This document shows positions 18,017 to 25,776 of a stretch of DNA of 26,207 nucleotides, piece after piece. Both the position numbers and the translations under genes were made by a program. Below the pieces are notes generated by a model. It was given only the letters and a program-made list of their open reading frames with translations. It was not told the DNA's origin and did not search any database. This stretch comes from Comamonadaceae bacterium (GTDB taxonomy: Bacteria; Pseudomonadota; Gammaproteobacteria; Burkholderiales; Burkholderiaceae_C). Position 1 is the first letter of the stretch, and each line of letters begins with the position of its first letter. The stretch is taken from positions 1-26,207 of the forward strand of contig CANHXV010000005.1 in the NCBI GenBank assembly GCA_947464665.1, in the 5' to 3' direction.

Positions 18017-19339
18017 ATGCAATCGATAGATTTAGACCATCTGGTTCAACCAGACCGCGTTCACAAGAGCGTCTACACCGATCAACAATTGTTTGATCTT
18101 GAAATGGAACATATCTTTGAAAAGGCTTGGGTCTATTGCGGCCATGATTCTCAAGTGAAAGAAGTTGGCGACTATTTCACCATGCAAATTGGTCGGCAAC
18201 CGATGGTGATGGTCAGAGACGTCGACAAGAGCGTGAAAGTTCTTTACAACCGCTGCCCCCATCGCGGTGTTGAGCTGTGCGGCAACCAAAGCGGCAATAC
18301 AGGGAAAGGCTTTGTGTGCTCCTACCATGCATGGAGCTTCCACTTGAATGGCAAAGTCAAGGCCATTCCCTTGGTCAAAGGCTACGACGGCACACGCATG
18401 ACACCCGACAATCCAGATTGCAGCATGGTTGCTGCAGCCCGCGTCGAAAGTTACAGAGGCTTTGTGTTTGCCAGCTTGTCCAAAGAGGGGCCTGGGCTGG
18501 TTGAATTCTTGGGCGAAGCCAAAGTGGCTTTTGATGACATGTGTGACCGCTCCCCCTTAGGAGAAGTCGAGGCAGTGCCTGTCTGTCATCGCGTCGTGCA
18601 GCATTCCAATTGGAAGTTTTTCATGGAGAACCAGCTGGACGCACTTCACCCCTCAGTCACACACCAATCTACTGGCGTGTCTGCGCGCAAAGTGGAGCAA
18701 CGTCTGAAGAAAGAAAAAGGCGAGGCGCCTTTGTTTTTCCATTACCTGTCCACTTTTGCTTCCAGCTTTGATCAATGGGACTCGGTTCAAACCGTCAACT
18801 TCAAATATGGTCACGGTATTTTGAAAGCCTACATGGGCCTGCGCCCTACCGATCCAGACACTGTGGAATATGAAGCCTTGATCAAAAAAGCCTATGGCGA
18901 AGAAAAAGGTGAAGAGTATTTGGCACGAAGCATTCACCACGTGCTCATCTATCCTTACCTGTCTGTTCAATCGCCATTGCAACAACTGAGATGCTTGCGT
19001 CCTATGGCGCCTAATAAAACGCTCTCTGAAATTTGGCATTTCCGCCTCAAAGGGGTGCCTGAAGCCATCTACGAACGATCACTGTGGTATTTCAATTTAG
19101 TGAACTCGCCTGCCACCATGATCAATGCAGATGATTTGGAAAACTGGACCAAAGGTCAACAGGGGCTGCAATCCAAAGGCGGCGAATGGGTCAGCTTTCA
19201 CCGCAACTATGGTGGTGATACTGAAAAAGATGGCGTTCTGTATTCCAACAATGGCACCAGCGAAGTGGTGATGCGCAATCAGTTCAAGGCTTGGGAATCG
19301 TATATTCGCACCGCCATCCAACCCTCAGCAAAAGCCTGA
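18017..19339 (+). CDS. Aromatic-ring-hydroxylating Rieske oxygenase, alpha (catalytic) subunit
   Basis: The 440-aa oxygenase component inserts oxygen into an aromatic ring. The start is set at 18017 (ATGGAG six bases upstream; residues before it in the longer frame are unlike the family). The Rieske [2Fe-2S] ligands are Cys80-Pro-His82 (CPHRG) and Cys101-x2-His104 (CSYHAW). The mononuclear iron site is ENQLDALHPSVTH, with bridging Asp208 and ligands His211 and His216, and the third ligand is in ADDLENW (Asp372 or 373). All catalytic residues are intact. It is followed by its beta subunit after 16 nt. No ferredoxin or reductase gene is adjacent. The family covers benzoate, aniline, phenylpropionate and similar dioxygenases; the substrate is not assignable. 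Confidence 0.93.
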   Translation: MQSIDLDHLVQPDRVHKSVYTDQQLFDLEMEHIFEKAWVYCGHDSQVKEVGDYFTMQIGRQPMVMVRDVDKSVKVLYNRCPHRGVELCGNQSGNTGKGFVCSYHAWSFHLNGKVKAIPLVKGYDGTRMTPDNPDCSMVAAARVESYRGFVFASLSKEGPGLVEFLGEAKVAFDDMCDRSPLGEVEAVPVCHRVVQHSNWKFFMENQLDALHPSVTHQSTGVSARKVEQRLKKEKGEAPLFFHYLSTFASSFDQWDSVQTVNFKYGHGILKAYMGLRPTDPDTVEYEALIKKAYGEEKGEEYLARSIHHVLIYPYLSVQSPLQQLRCLRPMAPNKTLSEIWHFRLKGVPEAIYERSLWYFNLVNSPATMINADDLENWTKGQQGLQSKGGEWVSFHRNYGGDTEKDGVLYSNNGTSEVVMRNQFKAWESYIRTAIQPSAKA

Positions 19340-19355
19340 ACAGGAGTCAGCCCTC

Positions 19356-19982
19356 ATGAAAACCAATGAACTTAAAGAAGCACTCGGCACAGGTGTCGTG
19401 ATTGAAGCCATCCAATCGATGTCGGGCGCAGACTCCATCGAACCCGATCACATGGGCCGAGGCCGCCAGCCCAGCCAAGGCTACATTCCCAAGGCCATCA
19501 AGGTGGATCCCGCCTTGCAACGTCAAGTGGAGGAGCTGCTGTTCCATCAAGCTGCGTTGCTGGACAACAAAGCTTGGGGTGAATTTGGCAAATTATTCAG
19601 TGACGATGGCGTTTACTGGATGCCTTCCACGCCCACACAAACCGACTGGCGACGTGAACCTTCCATTTTTGCAGAAGATAAATTGTTGATGGAGGTTCGC
19701 ATGAGTCGGCTGCTTCATCCCAATGCATGGTCACAAGCCGCACATTGGGCAACCAATCACATGGTGGGTAACATTGTCATTGAAGCGGCCAGCGCCACCA
19801 CCGTAGAGGTTTACGCCCGCTTTCAAATGATGGAAATGCGCCGCGATGACATTCGCCATTTTGCTGGGAGCTACCGCCACACCTTGGTAAAGCAAGGAAG
19901 CGATTTGAAAATCAAATTGCAGCGGGTTGACATGACCAATGGCCAAGCGGCCTACGACTACGTGCTGCAAGCTTGGGTTTGA
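19356..19982 (+). CDS. Aromatic-ring-hydroxylating dioxygenase, beta (small) subunit
   Basis: The 208-aa protein is of the SnoaL/NTF2-like beta-subunit family, which builds the alpha3beta3 oxygenase. Residues about 50-205 carry the fold: VEELLFHQAALLDNKAWGEF, then LFSDDGVYWMPSTPTQTDWR, TNHMVGNIVI, and the closing strands around SYRHTLVKQGSDLKIKLQRV. The N-terminal ~45 residues, containing GRGRQPSQGYIPKAIKVDP, are longer than in many relatives. AGGAG lies 10 nt before the start. It is the last gene of the short oxygenase operon; 158 bp of unremarkable sequence follow without an obvious terminator. Confidence 0.9.
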   Translation: MKTNELKEALGTGVVIEAIQSMSGADSIEPDHMGRGRQPSQGYIPKAIKVDPALQRQVEELLFHQAALLDNKAWGEFGKLFSDDGVYWMPSTPTQTDWRREPSIFAEDKLLMEVRMSRLLHPNAWSQAAHWATNHMVGNIVIEAASATTVEVYARFQMMEMRRDDIRHFAGSYRHTLVKQGSDLKIKLQRVDMTNGQAAYDYVLQAWV

Positions 19983-20140
19983 AGCATTCGCATTTAGCCA
20001 ATGAACAGTTCAAACGCTTCTTGAATACCAATGCACATTTTTGAAAATTAGTCTCCGTAAACTTTGTCAGCCTTTACCCAATAATGAAATGGCACAGAAT
20101 GGGCAGTTTGATATCATGGGTTTTTTTTCCTGGTTCATAA

Positions 20141-20731
20141 TTGATTTTCCCAACCGATTTAGCTTCGTTCCTTGAATTGTTGCGCCTCCACGGTGATGAG
20201 GCCTACGGACTGATCTTCGCTTTCGCTGCGTCGCACAGCCTGCTGCTAACTCTGTTTGCCGGTTATGCCTCCAGTACAGAGGCTCTTAATCTTGGCACCC
20301 TCATTCCAGTGGTCTGGGCCGGCAGTTTTTTGGGGGATACGATCCGCTTTGGAATAGGACGCTATTTCGGTACACAATGGCTTTCACCTTTCCCAAGGCT
20401 TCTAAGCAGTATTCAGATAGTTGTGCGGTTGGTAGATCGCTACTATGTATGGCTCATTCTGTTGCATCGCTACCCTCACGGAATTCGCGGTGTTGCTGGA
20501 TTTGCCTTCGGAATGTCACGTCTATCTTGGCCGACATTTCTGGTCTTCAATTTCGTTGCAGCTGGAATTTGGTCAGGTGTCGTTCTTGCAGCTGGCCATG
20601 CGTTTGGCCAAATTTCGGAAAAGCTGTTAAACGATGCTTTCTCTGGTATCGGCATGGTCATGCTGATTGTTTTCCTCGCGCTGTCATGGGTATTAAGTAA
20701 GAAACTCGAGCGCATAGCCGAGCAAAGTTGA
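20141..20731 (+). CDS. DedA/VTT-domain (SNARE-associated) inner-membrane protein
   Basis: The 196-aa polytopic protein belongs to the DedA superfamily, whose members are lipid carriers or scramblases linked to membrane potential. Key features are GSFLGDTIRFGIGRYFG with the conserved acidic residue of the first re-entrant loop, and HRYPHGIRGVAGFAFGMSRLSW, the conserved Arg-x4-Arg region. The start is uncertain: an in-frame TAA at 20138 precedes TTG 20141, no Met codon follows until mid-protein, and no ribosome site is visible. The ATG at 20116 is in another frame. It ends 22 bp before trkA and may be co-transcribed with it. The lack of a good start could mean a weakly translated gene or a damaged 5' end. 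Confidence 0.8.
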   Translation: MIFPTDLASFLELLRLHGDEAYGLIFAFAASHSLLLTLFAGYASSTEALNLGTLIPVVWAGSFLGDTIRFGIGRYFGTQWLSPFPRLLSSIQIVVRLVDRYYVWLILLHRYPHGIRGVAGFAFGMSRLSWPTFLVFNFVAAGIWSGVVLAAGHAFGQISEKLLNDAFSGIGMVMLIVFLALSWVLSKKLERIAEQS

Positions 20732-20753
20732 ACTTTGCGTATCATTTGACCCC

Positions 20754-22145
20754 ATGAACATCATTATCTTGGGCGCTGGCCGTGTAGGCGAAAGTGTCGC
20801 TGAAAGCCTTGTTTCCGAGCAAAATGACATCACCGTCATCGACCAGGATCCGGCGCGCCTCAGGCTCCTCGAAGAGCGATTGGACCTGCGCGGCGTTGTA
20901 GGCAACGGCATTCAGCCCTCTGTTCTGCGCGAAGCCGGGGCCCAAGACGCAGACATGGTCATTGGCTGCGCTGCGGCCGATGAGTCAAACTTGGTGTTCT
21001 GCAAGATCGCCCACGACGTGTTCAACGTGCCCACCACCATCGCCCGCCTGCGCTCGCCCGAGTTCAACGAGGGCGATGAATTGTTGGGCAAGTCGGGGTT
21101 TGCGGTTAACCATGTGATCTGTCCTGAAGAGTCGGTCATGCGCTATATAGAGCAGCTTATCCAGTACCCCGAGGCCTTGCAAGTACTTGAATTTGCCGAC
21201 GGCCGCGTCAGCCTGATCGTGGTGCGTGCGGCTGCCGACAGCCTGCTAGTGAACCACACCATTGCCGAATTTCGCGACCGACTGCCGGATGCCGAGATGC
21301 GCGTGGTGGCCTTGTACAGAAAAGACACGCAGGTGGATGCCTTGCCCGAGACCCGCATCCTGCCGGGCGATGAGGTGTTTGTGTTGGCCGACACTCGCAA
21401 AATCACCTCCGTGCTGGCCGGCATCCACAAAACCGACCAGCCCGTCAAGCGCCTGATGCTGGCCGGTGGCGGCAAAGTTGGCTTGCGTTTGGCGCGCATT
21501 CTGGCGGACCAATACGATGTGAAACTGATCGAACGCGATAAAAACCGCTGCGCCTATTTGGCCAGCCAGTTGCCTTCCAGCACCTTGATTTTGAATGGCG
21601 ACGGTGCCGATGAAGACCTGCTGCACGAAGAGAGTGTGAACGAGATGGATTTGTTTCTGTCGCTGACCAGCGACGACGAGGACAACATCATGTCCGCCAT
21701 GCTGGCCAAACGCATGGGCGCGCGGCGCGTCATGGCCCTGATTAACCGCCGTGCATATGCCGACATGATGCAAGGCAGCACAATTGACATCGCGATCTCA
21801 CCTGCGCAAACCGTGATTGGCGAGTTGTTGGCGCACCTGCGTCGTGGCGATGTGGCCGCGGTACACAGCCTGCGCCGTGGCGCAGCCGAGGCGCTGGAGG
21901 GCATTGCACGAGGTGACCACAAGACGTCGAAATTGGTGGGGCGCCGTGTAGAACAAATCAAACTGCCCCAAGGGGTGAGCATGGGCGCTATCGTACGTGG
22001 CCAGGGCCATCAATCCGAGGTGCTGATGCCTCACCACGACACCCTGATAGAGGCCGATGACCACATCATTATGTTCATCCCCAACAAACGCGATGTGCGT
22101 GCGGTGGAAAAACTTTTTCAGGTCAGCGCGACCTTTTTTGGCTGA
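20754..22145 (+). CDS. trkA: Trk system potassium uptake protein TrkA (NAD-binding regulatory subunit)
   Basis: The 463-aa peripheral membrane protein gates the TrkH channel. It has two tandem RCK units. The first has IIILGAGRVGESVAESL (residues 3-19) and VIDQD ending the second strand. The second begins LMLAGGGKVGLRLARIL at about 233 with LIERDKN. An RCK-C domain lies after each (about 140-225 and 370-455). Length and duplicated layout match proteobacterial TrkA. The stop overlaps the trkH start by one base. Codon usage is visibly richer in G and C at third positions than in the catabolic block to the left. Confidence 0.96.
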   Translation: MNIIILGAGRVGESVAESLVSEQNDITVIDQDPARLRLLEERLDLRGVVGNGIQPSVLREAGAQDADMVIGCAAADESNLVFCKIAHDVFNVPTTIARLRSPEFNEGDELLGKSGFAVNHVICPEESVMRYIEQLIQYPEALQVLEFADGRVSLIVVRAAADSLLVNHTIAEFRDRLPDAEMRVVALYRKDTQVDALPETRILPGDEVFVLADTRKITSVLAGIHKTDQPVKRLMLAGGGKVGLRLARILADQYDVKLIERDKNRCAYLASQLPSSTLILNGDGADEDLLHEESVNEMDLFLSLTSDDEDNIMSAMLAKRMGARRVMALINRRAYADMMQGSTIDIAISPAQTVIGELLAHLRRGDVAAVHSLRRGAAEALEGIARGDHKTSKLVGRRVEQIKLPQGVSMGAIVRGQGHQSEVLMPHHDTLIEADDHIIMFIPNKRDVRAVEKLFQVSATFFG

Positions 22146-23608
22146 TGTTCACTTTCTTCGCACCTGTGCTGTCCTTGATGGCACGCATCTTGATTGCGTT
22201 CTCGGTGACATTTTTGGTGCCGGGCATTTGGGCCTGGTTCGAAGACCACCAAGATTTGCAATTGATTTGGTTGACTGGTTTTGGTTTGACGGCACTCAGT
22301 GGCTTGGCATTGGCGGCGATCACTCAAAACCATCGGCGGGAATTGAAGACCAAAGACGGCTTCTTGTTGGTCAACATGGTGTGGTTGGTTTTGCCAGCCT
22401 ACTCCGCCCTGCCCCTGATGTTTTTGGTGCCTGAAATCACTTGGTTCAAAGCCTACTTTGAGGCCATGAGCGCACTGACCGCCACGGGCGCTACAGCTTT
22501 AACGGGGCTTGATCATTTGCCGGTTTCGGTCAATATTTGGCGTTGCTTTTTACAGCTGATCGGTGGGCTGGGCATCATGCTGTTGGTTGTGGCAGTGTTG
22601 CCCATGTTGGGATTGGGCGGCATGCAGCTGTACAAGACCGAAACACCCGGCCCTATGAAAGACACCAAGTTCACCCCCCGGATTGCTGAAACAGCGCGTG
22701 GCCTATGGGGCGTGTACTTCTTGTTTTCTGGCGCGTGCCTGTTGGCTTACCGCTGGGCCGGTATGAGCTGGGCCGATGCCTTCATGCACATGTGCACCAC
22801 CATGGGCTTGGGTGGTTTTTCTGCCTACGATGCCAGTTTTGGGCACTTCAACTCGCCCATGGTCGAATGGGTGGCTATCGTTTTCATGACCTTGGCGGGA
22901 ATCAGTTTTGTGCGCTACTTTGTGGTGCTGCGTAGCCGCTCCATTACCCCCATTAGCAACGACCGAGAAATCCGAACTTACTTGGCGGTTTTGTTGGCGG
23001 CCACCTTGTTGGTGATGGCGTTGTTGTTGGTGCATGGCGTGTACGACGACGGGATGGAGGCCCTGCGGATCAGTGCCTTCCATGTGGTTTCTTTGGCCAC
23101 CACCACCGGTTATGCCGCCACCGATTACACACAGTGGCCGGTGTTTGCCCCGATCTTGTTGATGTTTTTGGGCTGCTTTGCAACGTGTGCGGGCTCCACG
23201 GGTGGCGGCATCAAGATGGTGCGCATGGTCTTACTGGTTAAGCAAGCCCGGCGCGAGCTGGTGCGCATCATCCATCCCCGTGTCATCAACCCGGTCACGC
23301 TAGGCGGCGCAGTGATCCCCATGTCAGTCATGACGGCGGTGCTGGGCTTCATGCTCATTTATGGCGGTGTCACCATGAGTCTGAGCATGCTGCTCTTACT
23401 AAGTGGCTTAGACATTTTGACCGCATTTTCGGCCGTTATTGCTACCGTCAACAACATCGGTCCTGGCTTGGGTGAGGTCGGACCCTCGGGTAATTACGGC
23501 GGCCTGAACCCCTTCCAGCTGGGTGTATTGAGTTTTGCCATGTTACTGGGCCGACTGGAGCTACTGTCGGTGCTGGTTTTGTTCAGCTCACACTTCTGGC
23601 GCAAATAA
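22145..23608 (+). CDS. trkH: Trk system potassium uptake channel TrkH
   Basis: The 487-aa ion channel protein is built of four membrane-pore-membrane repeats. The four filter loops are visible: ALTATGATALTGLD, TTMGLGGFSAYD, ATTTGYAATDYTQW and TVNNIGPGLGEVG, each with the conserved glycine. GSTGGGIKMVR is the usual cytoplasmic motif after the third repeat region. It is translationally coupled to trkA (one-base overlap). It ends 36 bp from the stop of the convergent BLUF gene, with no clear terminator in the gap. Confidence 0.96.
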   Translation: MFTFFAPVLSLMARILIAFSVTFLVPGIWAWFEDHQDLQLIWLTGFGLTALSGLALAAITQNHRRELKTKDGFLLVNMVWLVLPAYSALPLMFLVPEITWFKAYFEAMSALTATGATALTGLDHLPVSVNIWRCFLQLIGGLGIMLLVVAVLPMLGLGGMQLYKTETPGPMKDTKFTPRIAETARGLWGVYFLFSGACLLAYRWAGMSWADAFMHMCTTMGLGGFSAYDASFGHFNSPMVEWVAIVFMTLAGISFVRYFVVLRSRSITPISNDREIRTYLAVLLAATLLVMALLLVHGVYDDGMEALRISAFHVVSLATTTGYAATDYTQWPVFAPILLMFLGCFATCAGSTGGGIKMVRMVLLVKQARRELVRIIHPRVINPVTLGGAVIPMSVMTAVLGFMLIYGGVTMSLSMLLLLSGLDILTAFSAVIATVNNIGPGLGEVGPSGNYGGLNPFQLGVLSFAMLLGRLELLSVLVLFSSHFWRK

Positions 23609-23644
23609 AGGTGGCATTTTTGCAAGTGACAGGCAAGGCTTTTT

Positions 23645-24085
23645 TCATTTCCCAAGCGCGCTATTGTGAAGTTCTTGCAGCATCTTAGACAAAGTTTTTT
23701 TATGCTTTGGATCTGAGGCCTCATGCATAGCATCCTCCAAAACAGCACTGATATCTTCGGCTGCCACCAACTCCATGTCCCAGTTGGGAAACAGCCTTTC
23801 ACGAAACTCATCTTCTTTGGTGAGTAGCACAACATCAGTGTGGCGAGGGTCTGCTGAAATAATCTTGAACAAACTGGTCACAGTGTCTTTGGGACCTTCC
23901 AACCATTGAAAGAAGATACCGCTGCCAAATACCAATAACCCAGTAATGCCAAATCTGGGGTTATGGTGTTTGGCAGTGGTAATTATTTTGTCGAGCGCTT
24001 CTTTATCCATGTGCTGAACAGCTTGGCTGCAGTACACAATGTGATGAATAGATTGCGATGATTGTTGGCCTTCGTCATTTTGCAT
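23645..24085 (-). CDS. BLUF-domain blue-light photoreceptor (short, stand-alone)
   Basis: The 146-aa protein consists of one BLUF (FAD-binding blue-light sensor) domain at about 13-105 plus a helical C-terminal cap to 146. The photochemical residues are all present: Tyr18 in HHIVYCSQA, Asn42 and Arg44 in HHNPRFGITGLLVF, Gln60 in FFQWLEGP, and Trp102/Met104 in NWDMELV. Spacing follows AppA (Tyr21, Asn45, Gln63, Trp104, Met106). No output domain is fused, so it must signal through a partner, as PixD-type short BLUF proteins do. It is monocistronic, between convergent trkH and the Anbu operon upstream. The partner is unknown. Confidence 0.93.
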   Translation of the reverse strand: MQNDEGQQSSQSIHHIVYCSQAVQHMDKEALDKIITTAKHHNPRFGITGLLVFGSGIFFQWLEGPKDTVTSLFKIISADPRHTDVVLLTKEDEFRERLFPNWDMELVAAEDISAVLEDAMHEASDPKHKKTLSKMLQELHNSALGK

Positions 24086-24212
24086 GACTCGAGTATGCCT
24101 CAGAGAAATAATATAGGTGGCACTGGCAAATCCGTAGGTATCTGGTTCGAGCTATTAACAACTCGGGGCCAAAAGGATTAGGTAATGGTTCGATAAAGTA
24201 AATTCTCATTTT

Positions 24213-24239
24213 GAAGTAACCCATTTCATGGCTTACTTC
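24213..24239 (-). terminator. Hairpin over the Anbu stop codon, possible operon terminator
   Basis: GAAGTAA (24213-24219) pairs with TTACTTC (24233-24239), and CCAT with ATGG inside, with one mismatch pair and a three-base loop. The stem includes the Anbu stop codon. On the minus strand it is followed by AAAATGAGAATTT rather than a good U-run, so it may be a weak terminator or an RNA-stabilising end. Confidence 0.45.
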
Positions 24240-24964
24240 AGCCAATCCGGATCGGGTAATTGCCCGAACACCTGACGCAGTCCTTGGCTCCAACTGCTGC
24301 GTAAATCTCTGAAGTAGGTGTCTTCGGAATCTATGCGGTGCCGTTTGGTGACTTGTAAATCATTGGTTTTGATCATGGCGACATCGATAGGCAGACCCAC
24401 CGACAAATTACTTTTGATCGTTGAGTCAAACGACACCAAGGCGCATTTGATAGCCTGCGACATGCTGATACCCGGTTGAATAACCCGATCCAAAATAGGT
24501 TTGCCGTACTTGCTCTCACCGATCTGAAAAAAAGGCGTGTCAACCGTGGACTCTATGAAATTGCCCTGCGGATAAACCATGAACAAACGTGGCGCTTCGC
24601 CAAGAACTTGTCCGCCGACCAGGAAGGTGGCTGTGAAATCCACGTCGCTTTGTTCGGGTGCTTCGTTCACAGCGGTATGAATGGTTTTACGCAATTCGCT
24701 TCCCACCAGCTCTGCCACGCTGAACATAGATGCGTGAGAGGTCAGCGGTTTGCCAGCATCTATGGCTTGCTGCTTAATTCGGCTAACCACTTGCTGCGTG
24801 GTCGCGAGGTTGCCGCTGTTCAGCATGACAATGACGCCTTGACCCGGCGTTTCCACGACCGTCATCTTGCAAAAAGTCGAGACATGGTCAACACCCGCGT
24901 TGGTGCGCGAGTCCGAGGCGAACACCAGTCCTGCTTCGAGGACCATTCCAACACAGTAAGTCAT
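24233..24964 (-). CDS. Anbu (proteasome-type, ancestral beta-subunit-like peptidase)
   Basis: The 243-aa Ntn hydrolase belongs to the Anbu/BPH family related to HslV and proteasome beta subunits. After removal of Met the protein starts with Thr (MTYCVGMVLEAG). FASDSRTNAGVDHVSTFCKM supplies the Asp and Lys at mature positions 17 and 32, the usual Thr/Asp/Lys catalytic set. Length fits Anbu (about 240-250), longer than HslV (~175). It is the third gene of a leftward group after an alpha-E domain gene and a transglutaminase-like gene, the known Anbu operon composition. Substrate and biological role are poorly known; assembly is a helical open ring in characterised members. Confidence 0.93.
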   Translation of the reverse strand: MTYCVGMVLEAGLVFASDSRTNAGVDHVSTFCKMTVVETPGQGVIVMLNSGNLATTQQVVSRIKQQAIDAGKPLTSHASMFSVAELVGSELRKTIHTAVNEAPEQSDVDFTATFLVGGQVLGEAPRLFMVYPQGNFIESTVDTPFFQIGESKYGKPILDRVIQPGISMSQAIKCALVSFDSTIKSNLSVGLPIDVAMIKTNDLQVTKRHRIDSEDTYFRDLRSSWSQGLRQVFGQLPDPDWLK

Positions 24965-24972
24965 TTCTTGCC

Positions 24973-25776
24973 CTATTGCTGATCGTAGATATGGGATTCT
25001 ACTTTTGCAAAGCTGTGCATAGACTCTTTGCCGCCACCTATGCGCATACCACGCACTGGGCTTGCGTCCTCGTAGTCCAGTCCATGCGCAAGGCGTATGT
25101 GGCCAATGTCAGCATCGCTGGAGTTACTCACGTCATAGCCTATCCATCGCCCATCCACCCAGGCTTCGGCCCACGCGTGGCTGGCAACTTGTTCGTTTTG
25201 CGCCGAGTGCAGATAGCCACTGACGTAACGTGCCGGTACGCCTAGGTAGCGCGCGCAGGCCAGAAACACATGTGTATGGTCTTGGCACACGCCCTTGCCC
25301 TTGGCAAATGATTGCAATGCCGAATCGCCCACGTGGGTAATACCGGTTTCATAAGGCATGCGCGCTAGCAAAGCCAGCATCACCTCATGCAAAGCCTTGT
25401 AGGGTAGCGACTTGACAGAGGCGCGGAATGGTTCGATAAAGTTTTGCATCGCAGCGTCCATGCTGGTTAGCGTTGTGGCTCGTAAGTACACGGCGTTCGG
25501 CACCGGACCCTCGGGCTCACCTTGGTCGGACACGATCAAATCCACGGTACCGCGTGCGCGCAACACAATGTCCTGGATGGGGTTTTCCAGCACCAGGCAA
25601 TGGCAGAGGTTGCCATAGGCGTCTGTCCACAGGGTGGCTTTACCGGGCAAATCCAGCTGCCAATTCAACACGCTTTGCCGCTGGGTTTTGGCCGGGGTCA
25701 TGCGGAGCATTTGGATACTGCGTCGCACTGGCTGCTCGTAGCGATAGCTGGTTTCATGAAATACCTGTAATTTCAT
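24973..25776 (-). CDS. Transglutaminase-like cysteine protease family protein (Anbu operon)
   Basis: The 267-aa protein has an N-terminal bacterial transglutaminase-like beta region (HETSYRYEQPVRRSIQMLRM, about 7-90) and a transglutaminase core (about 140-230). The catalytic triad is visible: Cys164 in GKGVCQDHTHVF, His200 in ASHAWAEAWVDG and Asp215 in WIGYDVSNS. No signal peptide is present. Its start overlaps the stop of the alpha-E gene (ATGA), and it ends 8 nt before the Anbu start, so the three are co-translated. Relatives in these operons are often just called transglutaminase family; whether it acts as a protease or a crosslinker is unknown. Confidence 0.93.
   Translation of the reverse strand: MKLQVFHETSYRYEQPVRRSIQMLRMTPAKTQRQSVLNWQLDLPGKATLWTDAYGNLCHCLVLENPIQDIVLRARGTVDLIVSDQGEPEGPVPNAVYLRATTLTSMDAAMQNFIEPFRASVKSLPYKALHEVMLALLARMPYETGITHVGDSALQSFAKGKGVCQDHTHVFLACARYLGVPARYVSGYLHSAQNEQVASHAWAEAWVDGRWIGYDVSNSSDADIGHIRLAHGLDYEDASPVRGMRIGGGKESMHSFAKVESHIYDQQ

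Noticed and set aside
23609..23644. Bidirectional terminator between trkH and the BLUF gene
   Set aside because: Only a four-base TTGC/GCAA stem is present next to T-runs; too weak to call.
24184..24199. Sixteen-base match AATGGTTCGATAAAGT repeated at 25427-25442
   Set aside because: The match stops sharply at both ends and one copy is ordinary coding sequence in the transglutaminase-like gene; likely chance.
24476..24982. Long open frame antisense to the Anbu gene
   Set aside because: It overlaps a gene with clear catalytic residues and has no recognisable domain; it is a shadow of codon bias.
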